Below are positions 44,120 through 55,700 of a stretch of 64,000 bases of DNA, one piece after another; within the stretch, counting starts at the first letter, position 1; the number at the start of each line of letters is the position of its first letter. A model generated the notes under the pieces. It was not told where the DNA came from. It made no database searches and worked only from the letters and a program-made list of their open reading frames with translations. A program made the position numbers and the translations under genes. Origin of the DNA: Isoetes taiwanensis (taxonomy: Eukaryota; Streptophyta; Lycopodiopsida; Isoetales; Isoetaceae); the NCBI GenBank assembly GCA_021234155.1, contig JAJEKV010000098.1:2754592-2818591 (forward strand). Reading direction: 5' to 3'.

Positions 44120-44508
44120 TGTTGGTCTAAAAGAATCTGAAACCCACCGGTCTACCACAGATGAATTGATAGCCCACTGAACTATTCTGAGTTGCCTCCG
44201 ACAGCCCAAGCACGATTCTGATCAAACTTCTGTTCTGTGCTCACTGCGGCCTTCCCGATCTGACTTGCAGATCCGATCTCCCTGGTGCACACTTCCGCAC
44301 CTGCAGATGCTACCGAATTCCTCCTGGGTCTATGCCGCTTCCACCCTCTGTCCCTATTCAGTCTGTTCGCTCACCTTTTTTTTTTATCGGCCCACGTTTT
44401 CGTGTCTGCTGCTTTTCCCTGATCGGAAGTTGCACCGCTTCATAAGGTTGTGCCACGTGCACACGTTTTTCTTTTCCTTGTTTTGAGCATAAAGGCTAAT
44501 ATTCAACA
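44120..44508 (-). repeat. copia 5' LTR (right in window)
   Basis: 389 bp, TGTTGG...CAACA, including the 37-bp segment missing from the other LTR. Confidence 0.9.
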
Positions 44509-44513
44509 CCTTA

Positions 44514-45030
44514 TGTGCACAGAGGGATGAGACAATTGAGCATTGTTTCTTCTTGTGTAAACATGTCAGACATAATTGGTTGTAGCTTCAAGGCCTCTTT
44601 CGTTGCAATTTGAATAGCCAACAGGTGTTATTAGCAGTCTATCCAAGTAGTTGGGATAATTTGGCAAAAAGGGCATTTCATTTGGCTTCTGCATGGATCA
44701 TTTGGTCCATTTGAAAAATAAGGAATTTTCTCATATTCAAAGGTCTTGTTTGTTCAGATGCACAGATCCTTCTTGATGCCCAACAACGAATTATCAAAGC
44801 ATTCAGGTGCTCATCAATTGCCAATGAGGTGAAGAGCTGTATTTGGGAGCACTATCTTCAGATTCATACTTACTTATGAGTTTTTTCTTGCTCTTCATAT
44901 TGTTTAGATGTTGTATTTGAGTGGCGTGGTTTTGCTCTGGTGGACATTCTCTCCACTGAGTTTTTAGTCCTCATTGTACTTTGTAACTTTCTCTGGATAG
45001 TAAAGGCTCAAGTCCTTCCAAAAAAAAAAT
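44514..45030 (+). pseudogene. LINE 3' end after the copia insertion
   Basis: Resumes the zinc knuckle (CAQRDETIEHCFFLCKHVR, then W), with coding-like sequence to about 44877 (EVKSCIWEHYLQIHTYL, stop). The 3' untranslated part then ends CTCAAGTCCTTCC and a 10-base poly(A). Confidence 0.8.
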
Positions 45031-45039
45031 AGTTGAGGC

Positions 45040-46526
45040 AAAGTTTTAGGAAACCTTTCTAGTTTTTCTATTATGCTACACATTTTTAGCATCACGTGGC
45101 AGGTTCTACTCCCACAACAATTCTTGCAATTTTAGTTTGCACACATGCCTGACATGTCATGCTAAAAATGATGTGGCTGCCTTTGAGTTTTGTAATTATC
45201 AATCAGATGGCTAGCAAAATTAGAAATTCTCTGTGAATTTCCATTCATCCTTTTGATGTACCTGTGGCAGCTTCTCTCTTGACATAACTATTTCTTGTAC
45301 TTAGGATGAGGTCTTGCTTTTAGATATGCGATCAATTGTCCCACAATTTTGAAGGAGAATGCAGACTAACCCATTGAGTAGCACCATTTGATTCAGGCAA
45401 AAGAAACCAAATTTGAAGAATTGAAGACAAAATTTAAGTTGGTAACCAAGAGTTACCTTTATGAATATTTTCTCTATTTTTTATCTACTCTCACTTCATT
45501 GGCTTTGTATTTTTTGGTATGGCTGATGTTGATTTTGGCTTGTGGCATCTGCTTATCAATTTTGTTAGAAACCAAGATAGAATGAATAGCAGGTCAAATT
45601 TATGGATAATACAGCTTGGATCTGGTAAACTCTCAAGTCTTTTATTGTTTATATTAGACATAAGGTATCGCATGAAAACATGGATTGCCAATGCCAAAAG
45701 TGATGCAGGTTGTTTATGTATTGACCCACAAATGAAGAGACATGTTTAATCTATACTTCCATTTGAATATGATTATTGCTTGCATTAGCCATTTTACATT
45801 TTGCTACTATACTTTGCGACAGTGACCTTTAACAATTGTTATATATAATAAGTGGAAGAATGTAGATAACAAGCAGGGCGTATGGGCAAAACCCTTCAAA
45901 AGAGTGGATTGAGATAGATTATAAGCTACATCAGTTCATAATTAGTGATAAATGAGTGCAAATTTTTGGAGGGTTTTTCTGGGAAGGGTTTCGAGGGTTT
46001 ATTAGATTATGTCTTTTTTTTTTTTTTTTTTGTCAATGGTTCTGAGATATAAAAGATGCACTTCTAGACTACATATTATAATAAATATAACTACACCAAA
46101 GTAGTATATTGTCCATACCACACCATACTCCTTACTATGTTATGTCCATACATCATACTGCCCATACTATTATAATAAATATAACTGCTCTAGTGTTCAT
46201 ACTGTTATTATTATGTCCATAGTATATGCATAGAAAAAAGAGAGCATTGTAAAGCAAATTGTTTGAAGTAAACAATGGAAGCCAAAACACTATGAGAAAC
46301 AATAATGTTATGAAAATACAGCCACAAGAAGTCGTCATCCTTCTTCACACTCATCATCTACAAGCAGACAACATCGACGTCTCCCTTCCACTTGAATTGG
46401 CGATTCCCTTGTTGACAATAGTGATGCGACTGATTCTGCACACACAGGAAGAACGCTAATACATAAAAAAAGTTAAGTAGCATTGACATAAATGCTAAAA
46501 AATTACAGTAGAAAAAAACAAACATA
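45040..46526. other. no gene recognised
   Basis: AT-rich. One open frame at 45388-45585 encodes a hydrophobic peptide but has no support as a gene. Poly(T) run of about 18 at 46014-46031. CATAC(C)-rich simple sequence lies at 46105-46220. Confidence 0.45.
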
Positions 46527-49500
46527 CTATGAAGGTTCTTCATCTTCCTCTGCCACTTCGTCGTCTGAATCCTCGGGATGATCAATGTTCCTTTCATCAA
46601 ACTTTTGTAAAACACTTGCTAAGGCTGAAAGACGAGATGCCTTTACATCAGTTTATCATTATCCAACCCTTAGCAGTGACGAGATAAAATAGCAGATGCT
46701 ACCAATGCTGAACCTGTGCCGCTAAGTAGGTCCAATACCAAGCCTTCTCTTGGACTAAAATTCTCAATAATAAACTCCATGAAAGAAATGGACTTCTCGG
46801 TGGATTTCCTACCAGGCGTAGTAGGACTTACTGTAAGTTTACTGCCTTCCATGAAGAAATAAGCAAGAGATTGCTTGGAGATTGAAAGACGTTTGTCTGA
46901 AATGGACAAATATTAATAAAACATGAAACCAGATATAGTAAAACTAAGATAAACATAAAATCAATATACATCAAATAAGATAGCTTGTAATGTAATAGAT
47001 ACAATTGAAGATCACTTACTTGAGAACTGAACATTACTCTGAATGCTTGGTGAAGTACCCTTTCTTGACCATACAGTCACTAGCAACACGTTGCTTGTGA
47101 ACTTCCCAATTATGTTCTTCATGTATCCAAAAGGGGCATCCTGATGCAAGTAGTAAGTTCTAAAGGGCTCCAAGCATTTTAATGTTGCCTCTTTCTCCAC
47201 TATTCTTGCTTGTTCAACCGAAGAAATGGAGACCAACCAGCCATCATCATCAAGGCACAATGTGCCAAACGAGAAAGAGGCTTGGATTAAAGAAGTGTTG
47301 CATACGTTCCATGGAGGAATCTCAAAATCTTCCCCGCATGACATGTTATTCGTAGGGAAATCAATAATTATTAACTCAAACCCCCAATCCCTGACATTAC
47401 CACCTCTCTTGTACTCATGCAACTTCCTAGCATTTCTCTTTGCAAAATCTATAACATTTTGAAAAACTGGAGCTTCTACCTTCTTTGAATATTGTTCATA
47501 CATACGCAATGCAATTCAAGCGAAGTGTTTGTAATCACCTTGGCAATGTCAAAATGTTGGATATCTTCCTCTGAAGTAGCCTCGGATAAATCCAAATCAA
47601 TTGCTGCAGTAGCTGCCACATGTTTAAGAAAGTGTCACACGTTTGTGAAAGATCTATATTCACATGAATGCAAAAAAATAAGTAAAATTATTTACCAGAC
47701 GCTTGTGACTTTTCTTGATTTTTTCTCTTTCTTTTCACATCTCTTTTATCGATTGGAGCATTCAAACTTCTTTTTATCGTTTCACTAGAATCCACTTTGC
47801 TCGTGAGCTTTAAAACTTTCACATTTGCCTTATACTCTTCCTCCTCACTTAATGGATATTCTCCACTAGCAAAATCTATCCACCAAGGACAATTTTGAGC
47901 TTCATAATCACTTAGACCACCTGGCCTATCCAAGTTTCCCATTTTTGAGTACATGGAATTTTCATCTGTGGACTTCCAACATTCCAATTCAGTTGGAAGA
48001 TTTGCTAAAAAAATTTCACTGAGAATGTGTTTGTAATATCTGCAAAATTGCACATAACATTTAGATGGATTCTTATAAGAGAAATAAATGCAGAAACTTT
48101 TATACCTGTAGGCTACTCTTCTTGAACTTCTATCTATCTCATAGGAAGAGACATGAGCTGTAATTGCAGACATATGTTTGTGATATGGCTTGAACATATT
48201 GGCTTTGTTCTTTAATTTGAAGGCTTGGAACCAGCTTTCCAGGTCTGCACCATATGAAACTTGAATCTGCAATTGATATGTTGCAGAAGTCTCAGTGAAG
48301 ACTTCACAAGACTTCTCAACCAAGTGCTCCAACCAAACTTCCTTTTTTATTCAGTCCTTAAAGCTTTTGTCACCCTTAGGAATCCCATGCGTGCTGTGGA
48401 TATCAGACCCAGACGACATCCAATGCACCCAACGATCTCTTATATCATTGGGTACCTTAGCCTTCACCATGTCAAGCAACTTTTCAATGGACAAACACAA
48501 TGTTTTGGTGTCAAAATCAGCTCTAGTAACAACATCTAACCAACTTGGACCCAATGCAGGATTGACTATGGCAAGCAACTTTCCCATTTTCTGTACTCAT
48601 TTATCTTGGACCCTTCTTGTGGCTGCTGTCCACAAGGCCTCTTTGTCATCATTATCTTTTGCTGCTGCCAATTCAACTGCTATCTCCTTATCCATTTGTC
48701 TCTATCTCAATTACAAGGACAATCCAATTTGTTATGAGCACACAAATGAGGACAATAAATTCAAAAGGGTTAATAAACAAGTATGTCATGTAACCTGGAA
48801 TAGTATCTTGCAGTAAGCCAGACGCGGTAGTTGATACCATTGTTCCGTGCCAGTACTGAAAGAAGCATTATCTTTAATCTTCAATGTAGCCAGGTATTGA
48901 GGATCAAGTTTGGAAAAATATTGCTCTGGATTTGCTGTAGCAATTTTGTGGACACTATATATTGTATCCTTCATTGTGTTATGAACAACACCATCTTCAT
49001 TCAACCTAAAATGCACATGAAAATCATCAACAAAATTCAAAACCATAACAATGCAAAACATGCAACCCACTTACTCGTTAACTCTATTGAGGGCCGAAAT
49101 GAGTTGTTGAACATGGCACTTCTCCACGTCAATGAAAGACACTTCAACTCGAATGTGCCTGCTCTTCTCATAACAGAATTGATGGTTGTAACGTATCTCC
49201 TCCATCCACGCTACTTTTCTATGGTTACCATCCCAACAAAGGAACATTTTACCTGACAAGTCCTTCCACTCCTCGGAAGCTTTAAGTTCCTTCTCAAAGT
49301 CATCGTTAACTTCATTCCAGTAATCATCCCATTTAGAGCGAATAGAGTCCGTAACTGGAACATCACATCCCTTAATGGATTTCATGGATAGCACAAATTT
49401 TCCTTTCTCAGGTAAATATCCATCATTATGAAGTATATCCCTCATCTTAGTATCAGATTTTGAGACTGCACGCACGGCTTCATTTCGCAAAACACGACAA

Positions 49501-49815
49501 AGGGGAATCTTGGGAGGTTATGTTCCTCTCTCAATGCGACATTTGCTCATTATGTCAGCCACCATCTCGTGAGCAAAAACCTATACAAAGTTCATGATTA
49601 AATATTTCACAAGGAGAAAAAGAAAATGATCCAATTCGAGAACCACTCACCTGTGCAAATTCTGGATCAGTGGCAATCATAACCTGAACATCACTTGGTT
49701 TGCCTTTCTCTGCCATTGGACTTTCTATATCTTTGGTCATTGCTGATTCGGTTAACACTGGGTCGGGGGCTGTAGATTTGAGTGTAATTTTTTGTGGTTT
49801 TTTGTCGCTGGGCAA
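46527..49815 (-). pseudogene. ParB-like domain plus beta-class DNA methyltransferase, decayed
   Basis: Seven exons fit splice consensus: 49815-49651, 49580-49075, 49005-48795, 48701-48106, 48039-47696, 47612-47020 and 46896-46527. Exon 2 carries a ParB/sulfiredoxin-like signature (KMFLCWDGNHRKVAWMEEIR). Exon 6 has a motif-IV-like strand, ELIIIDFPTNN (families usually have D/S/N-P-P-Y/W/F). Exon 7 has GRKSTEKSISFMEFII then GLVLDLLSGTGSALVASAIL, which is motif X plus motif I (SAM binding). This order (IV before I) is that of beta-class N4-cytosine/N6-adenine methyltransferases. The C-terminus is acidic (DDEVAEEDEEPS). Lesions: stops at 49520, 48599, 48353 and 46672, and frameshifts near 47510 and 46650. 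It lies 195 bp downstream of the SWIM transposase on the same strand. Confidence 0.72.
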
Positions 49816-50009
49816 AATGGGCTTTTTTTCAGACCAAATAATATTATATACAAAATAGAAAATAACATTGGCAAATTGCCTAAAGAGTTAAATAAACGGA
49901 ACAAATAATATTAATAGATTGAGTACTCAAACAACGCTTACTATAATAGTGCTATAATATACTAATAGTAGATGAAACACAAATAACATTTATCCAATAC
50001 AATAATACC

Positions 50010-52735
50010 CTAAGCTAGAATAACATCCAGCACGGAATCTGGAAACATTGGTTGTATCAGTCGTAGATCAGCCAAAGGATCCCTCCCAAGCACCTTAGTG
50101 TATATGTAGAACAAGTGCTTGCAAGGAACAAATTGCTTCTTGTTGCTCCAATGCATGAAGTCTGGACAGGTGCAGGCTGGTTCACGTTTTATGCTAACTG
50201 TGTACACTTTACCTTCTCTTTGGATTGTGTAGTTGACATGCCTCCTTTGAATTACTGCTTCCCTGGCCACATCATCGACCACCATATCTTTACTTTGCTC
50301 AAGGTGCACCATCCCAAATTTGGTCAACTCCTTCCTTTTATTCACACGTCTTCCATCCCTTGTCATGCGGACACTTTCAGAAACATCATTATGTGATGTT
50401 TCCTCAACTGCACTACCAGTGTGAATGACTGGTTGCATGTGAATCCCATCTAACTGGTATCCTTTGTTCACCAAGAACTCTATTTCATCCTGTCGCAGAT
50501 TGCTTCCTCTTGCAACTGGCCATAGTTGTGGTCTTAGAGGTGGGTGCAACAGAGCCTTATCTGGGTACCATGTGCACTTCACATTAACGGACAAAACCAA
50601 ACTAATTGTTCCCTGTGATCCCCCACGAATGTCGATTCCATAGAAGCTAGGTCTTTGCAAGAGAAGACAATCCCTTGTTAATTTTCTTGTTACATTTCCT
50701 TCCATTTTAGGATGTCATTCCACGACATTTAACTTGATCCGGCCAGATTGTTCTTTCGATAGCCCAAAAAGTGTTGTGAACATCTCTCTCCACCCAGGCG
50801 AAGATGTAGCAAACAAACAGATTTTCGACCACCGGATCATCGGGAAGCAACTCTTGGAATATTATGTGCTTGCTTATCCAGGCGTCGCGTTCGAGAACCC
50901 CGTGTCAAGTTCCCATCATTTGAGATTGTTTTTGCTTCTTGGATATAGTTTGACCATTTCCACTGTCCACGAAACATGTGGATACATGCCATGTCCGCCA
51001 ACTTCTCGATTAAAACATTCAAATAGCAGACTTTTGACTTAATACCACCTTTGCTAAGTTGCCCTTGCGATCACGGTAAAATAAAGTCGAAATTCCAGGT
51101 CCAGGACCAACATAGTTGTGCTCTAAATATGATTTGTACCTTGTGCTCTGCAGTAATGCTTCAGTAAGGTCAAAAAGACTTGCATCATATAATGTTAAGG
51201 TTCTAGTGTATGTCGATTGCAGCCTAACCAACTCCCATGTGCGGATTACGACAAATTTGTGTCGCATATACATAAGCGTGGATAAGTCCGTGGCTGGCCT
51301 TCATATAATTTCCCCATCTACTTATTCTATGGTGCCACCATGCTAACCATGAGGACAAAGAGTTTACATCACTTGGTGAAGCCTTGCCATGCCACCAATC
51401 TATGATTGATTGATACATCTTCTCAGCATCATCTATTGTTCTTGTCTATATTCTGGATATATAAGACTCTTAGTATGGCGTTGTAGACACTGTTCAAAAT
51501 GGAAAACACAAGATCTTTCTTTTTCGGTGTGTATTTGGCCATTATAAAATACTTCTCTAATTGCTGTCCAATTGGCTTGGGCCTCATCACCATGAACCCG
51601 TGGAAACTCTGGCCGGGTGGATAGTTCTTACTAGTCATGACCTTATTTAGCTTGACCCAAAATTTCTTTTGAGACAAGACATCTTACATTTTCATGTCAC
51701 ATACAAGCTATGGTCATCAAACCCCTAACATCAGAATGTAACAATGGTATTCAAGATATTATATATTGACTTAGGTTAAATGGATACTACCAAATGCAAT
51801 ATATAAATAATACTTACGTGGGGTCATATACATGGCAAGCAAGGGTTGTCCAACCTTGAATGCTTCGCGTGATCAAAATGCACCCATGCCTTTGATAAAT
51901 CACCCGGATGGCGCGATTACGTTTTACTAAATCAACTCGAGGCCGGCCCATTAGTAGACATTTTGAAAACATAACATCTTTCATTCTCGCCATGTGCCTG
52001 ATAAGGAAACTTGGATCCATGAAAATATTCATAACGACACCTTCGTTTTAGGTTGAGTATACTGCTAATATCATCACAACATTCTTTATTCTTTATTCGA
52101 GCATTGTCTAACCATCTTCTCAACCTATAAAATAAGTAAATTTTAATCAGAGGCTAATCAATGTCAATATAATGTACTTATGAAATGAGTTTTTTTTCCT
52201 TACCTTCTCTGGTTGCAAAGTGGTTCGGTCGAATTAGAATAAGCTCATCCATTTGCTCGACACTCAACTTGTTCACATGATCTACGTCAGCTGTTTCAAT
52301 GACACTTTTGCAAATTTCTTGCATGGCAATTTCGTTTTGAGCATGTCTAGTTCCCTTCAGCTTGCAAGAAGATTGCACAGAACTCTCTAAGATTGATCTC
52401 AAGTGCAATATATCAGATCTTGATTGCACACGCCTTATTGGATGACTATGACTGCCAGTGTGTATAACTAGCCTCGTATCATGAATATTGTCTGGAATAC
52501 AGTAATATACCATTGCATTGCACAACCCCACACATGAAGGTTGCTCTTTGCAATATTCACAACACAATGATCCATGTTCCTCGTTAACCTCACCAACTAC
52601 AGGCCTCTTGTTTATAGCCCCTTTCCATTGCACATTGTTAGCCTTCCCATGTGTAAGATTATAATCACACCAGGGGTTGAGACCCTCTAGCTCTCCAGCA
52701 CAATACGATAGCCTAACAGTCCCACGAACTGCTGG
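50010..52735 (-). pseudogene. MULE-like transposase with SWIM finger, copy 1
   Basis: Homologous throughout to the copy at 56458-59518. In order: a cysteine-rich N-terminal finger (NPWCDYNLTHGKANNVQWKG, CCEYCKEQPSC, then HTGSHSHP), intron after 52204, GSKFPYQAHGENERCYVFKM, WTTLACHVYDP, QKKFWVKLNKVM, and a DDE-type core (DEAQANWTAIREVF, SCVFHFEQCLQRH after a one-base shift near 51575). It continues WWHGKASPSDVNSLSSWLAW and LEHNYVGPGPGISTLF, and ends with the SWIM finger CTCPDFMHW...CKHLFYIY. The SWIM finger (C-x-C-xn-C-x-H) and MULE-type core are DNA-binding and transposase parts. The 5' end is cut at about 52735; several frameshifts and a TGA before 50705 disrupt it. Confidence 0.75.
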
Positions 52736-52937
52736 TACTGGCTCTATGATGGAAGCATGCGCGTTAAAAGGTGTTCATTACTTTGGAACTGAGAAGGATG
52801 AAGTGTTGGTTCAGTCTGTGCTTGCTTTGCGGCGTTGTGGGGCTCCTTCTATTGATCTTGACAAATCAGATGAGAGTGGAGATGAAGACGACATTGAGAA
52901 TGTTCCAGATCAGGATGTGGACGAACCCTTGGACTAG
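52711..52937 (+). pseudogene. C-terminal fragment of a second DNA methyltransferase copy
   Basis: The frame reads TAGTGSMMEACALKGVHYFG, followed by TEKDEVLVQSVLALRR and an acidic tail (DESGDEDDIENVPDQDVDE) to a TAG. The G-T-G-S motif followed about 14 residues later by an acidic T-E-K-D is motif I and the ribose-binding acidic residue of an amino-methyltransferase. The same layout and acidic tail occur in the gene at 46527-49815. Everything N-terminal to motif I is missing. Its left edge meets the truncated head of the minus-strand SWIM transposase, so the junction is a breakpoint. Confidence 0.6.
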
Positions 52938-53390
52938 TCCGTGAGTTTTTCAGTTTCATACTTTGCTATTAAGCTTTTGATCTTTTTATGCATCGACATA
53001 TTTACTAATACATCTAATTCTTATGCAGCACGTTTAAATTACCGGTATATGCAGAAAGTGAAGCTCGATATATGTCCACGTACATGATTCCTATACATTT
53101 GAAGGAAAAAAAAAGAAAAAAATGCAAATTTGTAGATGATGAGGCACAACTAGCATAGAGTGCATACTTTTGACTCTATATTTTGTTGTTTATGTTATTT
53201 CACTTATGGTGTCCACCATTGTGTTTGTCAAATTCGTTTTCTTATGATAATAGAAGCTATAGGCATGCATTTGACACTAAATTCAAGGGGTAAATACATT
53301 CTTCAAATGTCAAATTTCATGTTAAGATAAGGTAGCTAGTTTGGGGTTGTTTGTATGCTTGGTTTCAATTTCAAGCGTTCAGATAAAATC
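52938..53390. other. 3' flank of the methyltransferase fragment
   Basis: No gene. A-rich run at 53105-53120. Probably former 3' untranslated and flanking DNA of the transposon. Confidence 0.35.
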
Positions 53391-53606
53391 TTATCTTGGT
53401 CTCAAAAAAGCCCAGAGTGCCCAAATAAAAAAGCCCATGAAAAAGATTTTCCCTGTAGATTTTGTTTCTTCTTTGGATACCTCCAGTGAATGTGAATGCT
53501 TCTGTCGCCTTCTCTTTGGTGGTGTGTAAGCTAGAGGAACAAATGGGATGGGAGTTTCGTTTCTAGTGTGAACCATAACAGACCATGTCCCTAATCTGCA
53601 CAACAC
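53391..53606 (-). pseudogene. possible exon of an unknown minus-strand gene
   Basis: After an acceptor-like TTGTGCAG at about 53600 a frame runs through TWSVMVHTRNETPIPFVPLA, then PPKRRRQKHSHSLEVSKEET, to a stop at 53391. The basic, Ser-rich stretch looks like a nuclear-targeting segment. It could be the last exon of a gene whose upstream parts are the exon-like cassettes at 53.7-55.7 kb. Speculative. Confidence 0.25.
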
Positions 53607-53687
53607 CAAAAGTAATCAATATATATAAAATGAATGCATTGAACCTTATTTTTGGTTTAACAAACAAACATTATGAATGAAAGTGCC

Positions 53688-55700
53688 AACCTTTTTGGAA
53701 GAGCGCCACCACACTGGGTCTATAGTCTAGTGTCTGGTTTAGATCTTTGTCTTTTGCTAGATAAGAGACACCACCATCAATAACAACTATCTGACATGGA
53801 TCTGCCAAAAACCATAGAATATTTATTTACTCTAAACAAAAGATGAAGAGAGCCACATTATTATCCATAAGGGATCTCAACATTTCGAAGACATGTCAAA
53901 AAAAGAGCAAGAAAAAATACAGCCGAGCAAATTGCTAACAAACAATAAACAATAAACAAAAGAACAAACAATAAACAGCCGAGCAAATGGATCTAAGACC
54001 ATAACAAACAATAACTAAAGATAACAATAAACTAAGATAACAAACAATAACTAAAGAGTGTTGGAGCTTTTCGGAGGGGAGCCACCCCATTATAAGGTCT
54101 GAGCATAGCACTAATTTTAATACAATTGTAAAACTTATATCCAGATATAATTATAAGATCTGAGCATAGCACTAAGTTTAATAAAATTATAAAACTTATA
54201 TCCAGATATAATATCTGGAAACCCCAATAAAATGGTCGGAGCTGAAATATCCGGGGAGTTCGGCGAATATGAAGAACACGATTTGAGGAAATATTATATA
54301 GAGTCATATTATATTTGAGTCATATTATATAGACTGCCACTTTAAAAGTGTACAGTTCAAGGCCTCAACATAATTCTTATGCAGGCTCTGCGACAATCAT
54401 GGCATGGATGTGGCTATAGCTGTAACACTAACTTTGTCCATGGTTCTGCTCAATTGGTTTGCAGAATCTTATGCACAGGAGACCTTGCTTAGGGCCTAAG
54501 AGTGCTTAAAAGCAATGCTTACATAAACAGAGTTTTAGAACATAAACAGAGTTTGAGAACATAGTCATCAAAATTTGAATGTTTCAACTTACCTTCCCAG
54601 AAGTGGTGCCCCGCCACACTAGGTCTGCAGACTGTTGCCCGGACTTAAATGTTTGTCTTCTGCCATCATGTTCTGAGCAACAAATTGTCCCAATTAATCT
54701 CAAGAACAACGACATTTCAACAACCAGTTTAAGTCATATATCTACATCAGAATAATCTACCCGTTTAAGTCATATATCTAAACATCTGCAGAATAACAGA
54801 CCCGAAATTGTAAAAGCTTAAGCAAGCAGAACTGTAAAATGTTGAAGTCCATAAATAGCAAATAAGCTGAATCAGGCCGAGCTTGAAAACGTTGGAAGCC
54901 ATAGATTGAAAACATTGAGTTTTGATTAACCATTATAGCTAGGAAACTAACCTGAACCATTATAGCTAGGAAACTAACCTGAACCAAACCATTGTAGCTA
55001 GGAAACTAACCTAAAATTGCTTGAGACCGTCAATGGCCTGTTTTGCAATGAAATTGCAAGTCCAGTGTAGACACACAGAAATTTGGATGATTAAAGAAAG
55101 AAGAAGGAGCTATCTTCTTGTAGTGATATCCTGATTCAAGGTGTAATATCTGGACTTTCTGAGACCTAAATAATGACAAATAGATGCGACAAATTCCTGA
55201 GAAACTGAACATTTGTGTCTACTGAGTTTGAGTTTGCTTACTTTCCCAGAAGAGGTGCGTCGCCGCACTAGGTCTGCAGACTGTTGCCTGGACTTAAGCA
55301 AGCAAGCGGAACTGTAAAATATTGAAGTCCATAATGACAAAGAAGGTGTAATATCTGGACTTTCTGAGACCCAAATAATGACAAATAGATGCGACAAATT
55401 CCTGAGAATCCTACTGAACATTTGTGTCTACTGAGTGTCTACTGAGTTTGCTTACCTTCCCAGAAGAGGTGCGCCGCCGCACTAGGTCTGTAGGCCGGTG
55501 TGTAAATGTGTTCAAACAGAATAAAAAACTGGAGCAAGGGTTCAGATAACATATCAGAAACATATCAGAAATCGCCATCCACAAAGAATCATCGAAAACA
55601 TATCAGAAATCGTCATTCACAAATAACAAACATCTAGTTTTTCAAACTGAACTTACCTTACTGGATCAAGTGCGCCGCCGTACTGGGTCTGCAACTGGGC
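53688..55700 (-). repeat. six dispersed copies of a 32-nt exon-like cassette
   Basis: On the minus strand GCAG-ACCTAGTGCGGCGGCGC-ACCTCTTCTGGGAAG-GTAAG and variants occur at about 55700-55652, 55492-55451, 55298-55237, 54650-54587, 54102-54065 (degenerate) and 53730-53688. The best copies have a splice-acceptor-like and a splice-donor-like border. Flanking intron-like sequence is also duplicated; for example GACAAATAGATGCGACAAAT occurs at 55168 and 55380. GC content of the cassette is well above the AT-rich surroundings. Function unknown. Confidence 0.55.

Larger units (their letters stand above)
39107..44508 (-). mobile_element. Ty1/copia retrotransposon
   Basis: TG...CA LTRs with a 5-bp CCTTA duplication. 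On the minus strand the order is LTR, primer site, gag, protease, integrase, reverse transcriptase, RNase H, polypurine tract, LTR, which is the copia arrangement. The LTRs differ by about five transitions and one 37-bp indel, so the insertion is fairly recent. The coding part is nevertheless broken by a gag-pol frame change, stops, a deletion in the integrase, and a roughly 1-kb insertion in RT. It sits in the zinc-knuckle region of a LINE. Confidence 0.92.
36665..45028 (+). mobile_element. L1-type LINE, 5' truncated, split by a copia element
   Basis: Coding sequence starts abruptly at about 36669 and ends in a poly(A) run at 45020-45029. ATAG(C/T)TGAGG is found at both ends (36655-36664 and 45029-45038), a plausible target duplication. 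The protein pieces are the endonuclease-RT linker (HHARVKAGLQWFKEGDRCTS), the full RT, a C-terminal region and a zinc-knuckle domain. The knuckle is cut by the copia insertion after ALCPLC and resumes after 44513 with CAQRDETIEHCFFLC. Several stops and shifts follow motif C, so it is an inactive copy. Confidence 0.85.

Noticed and set aside
45388-45585. small membrane protein gene
   Set aside because: Hydrophobic because of T-rich DNA; no start context, no conserved motif, no neighbouring gene structure.
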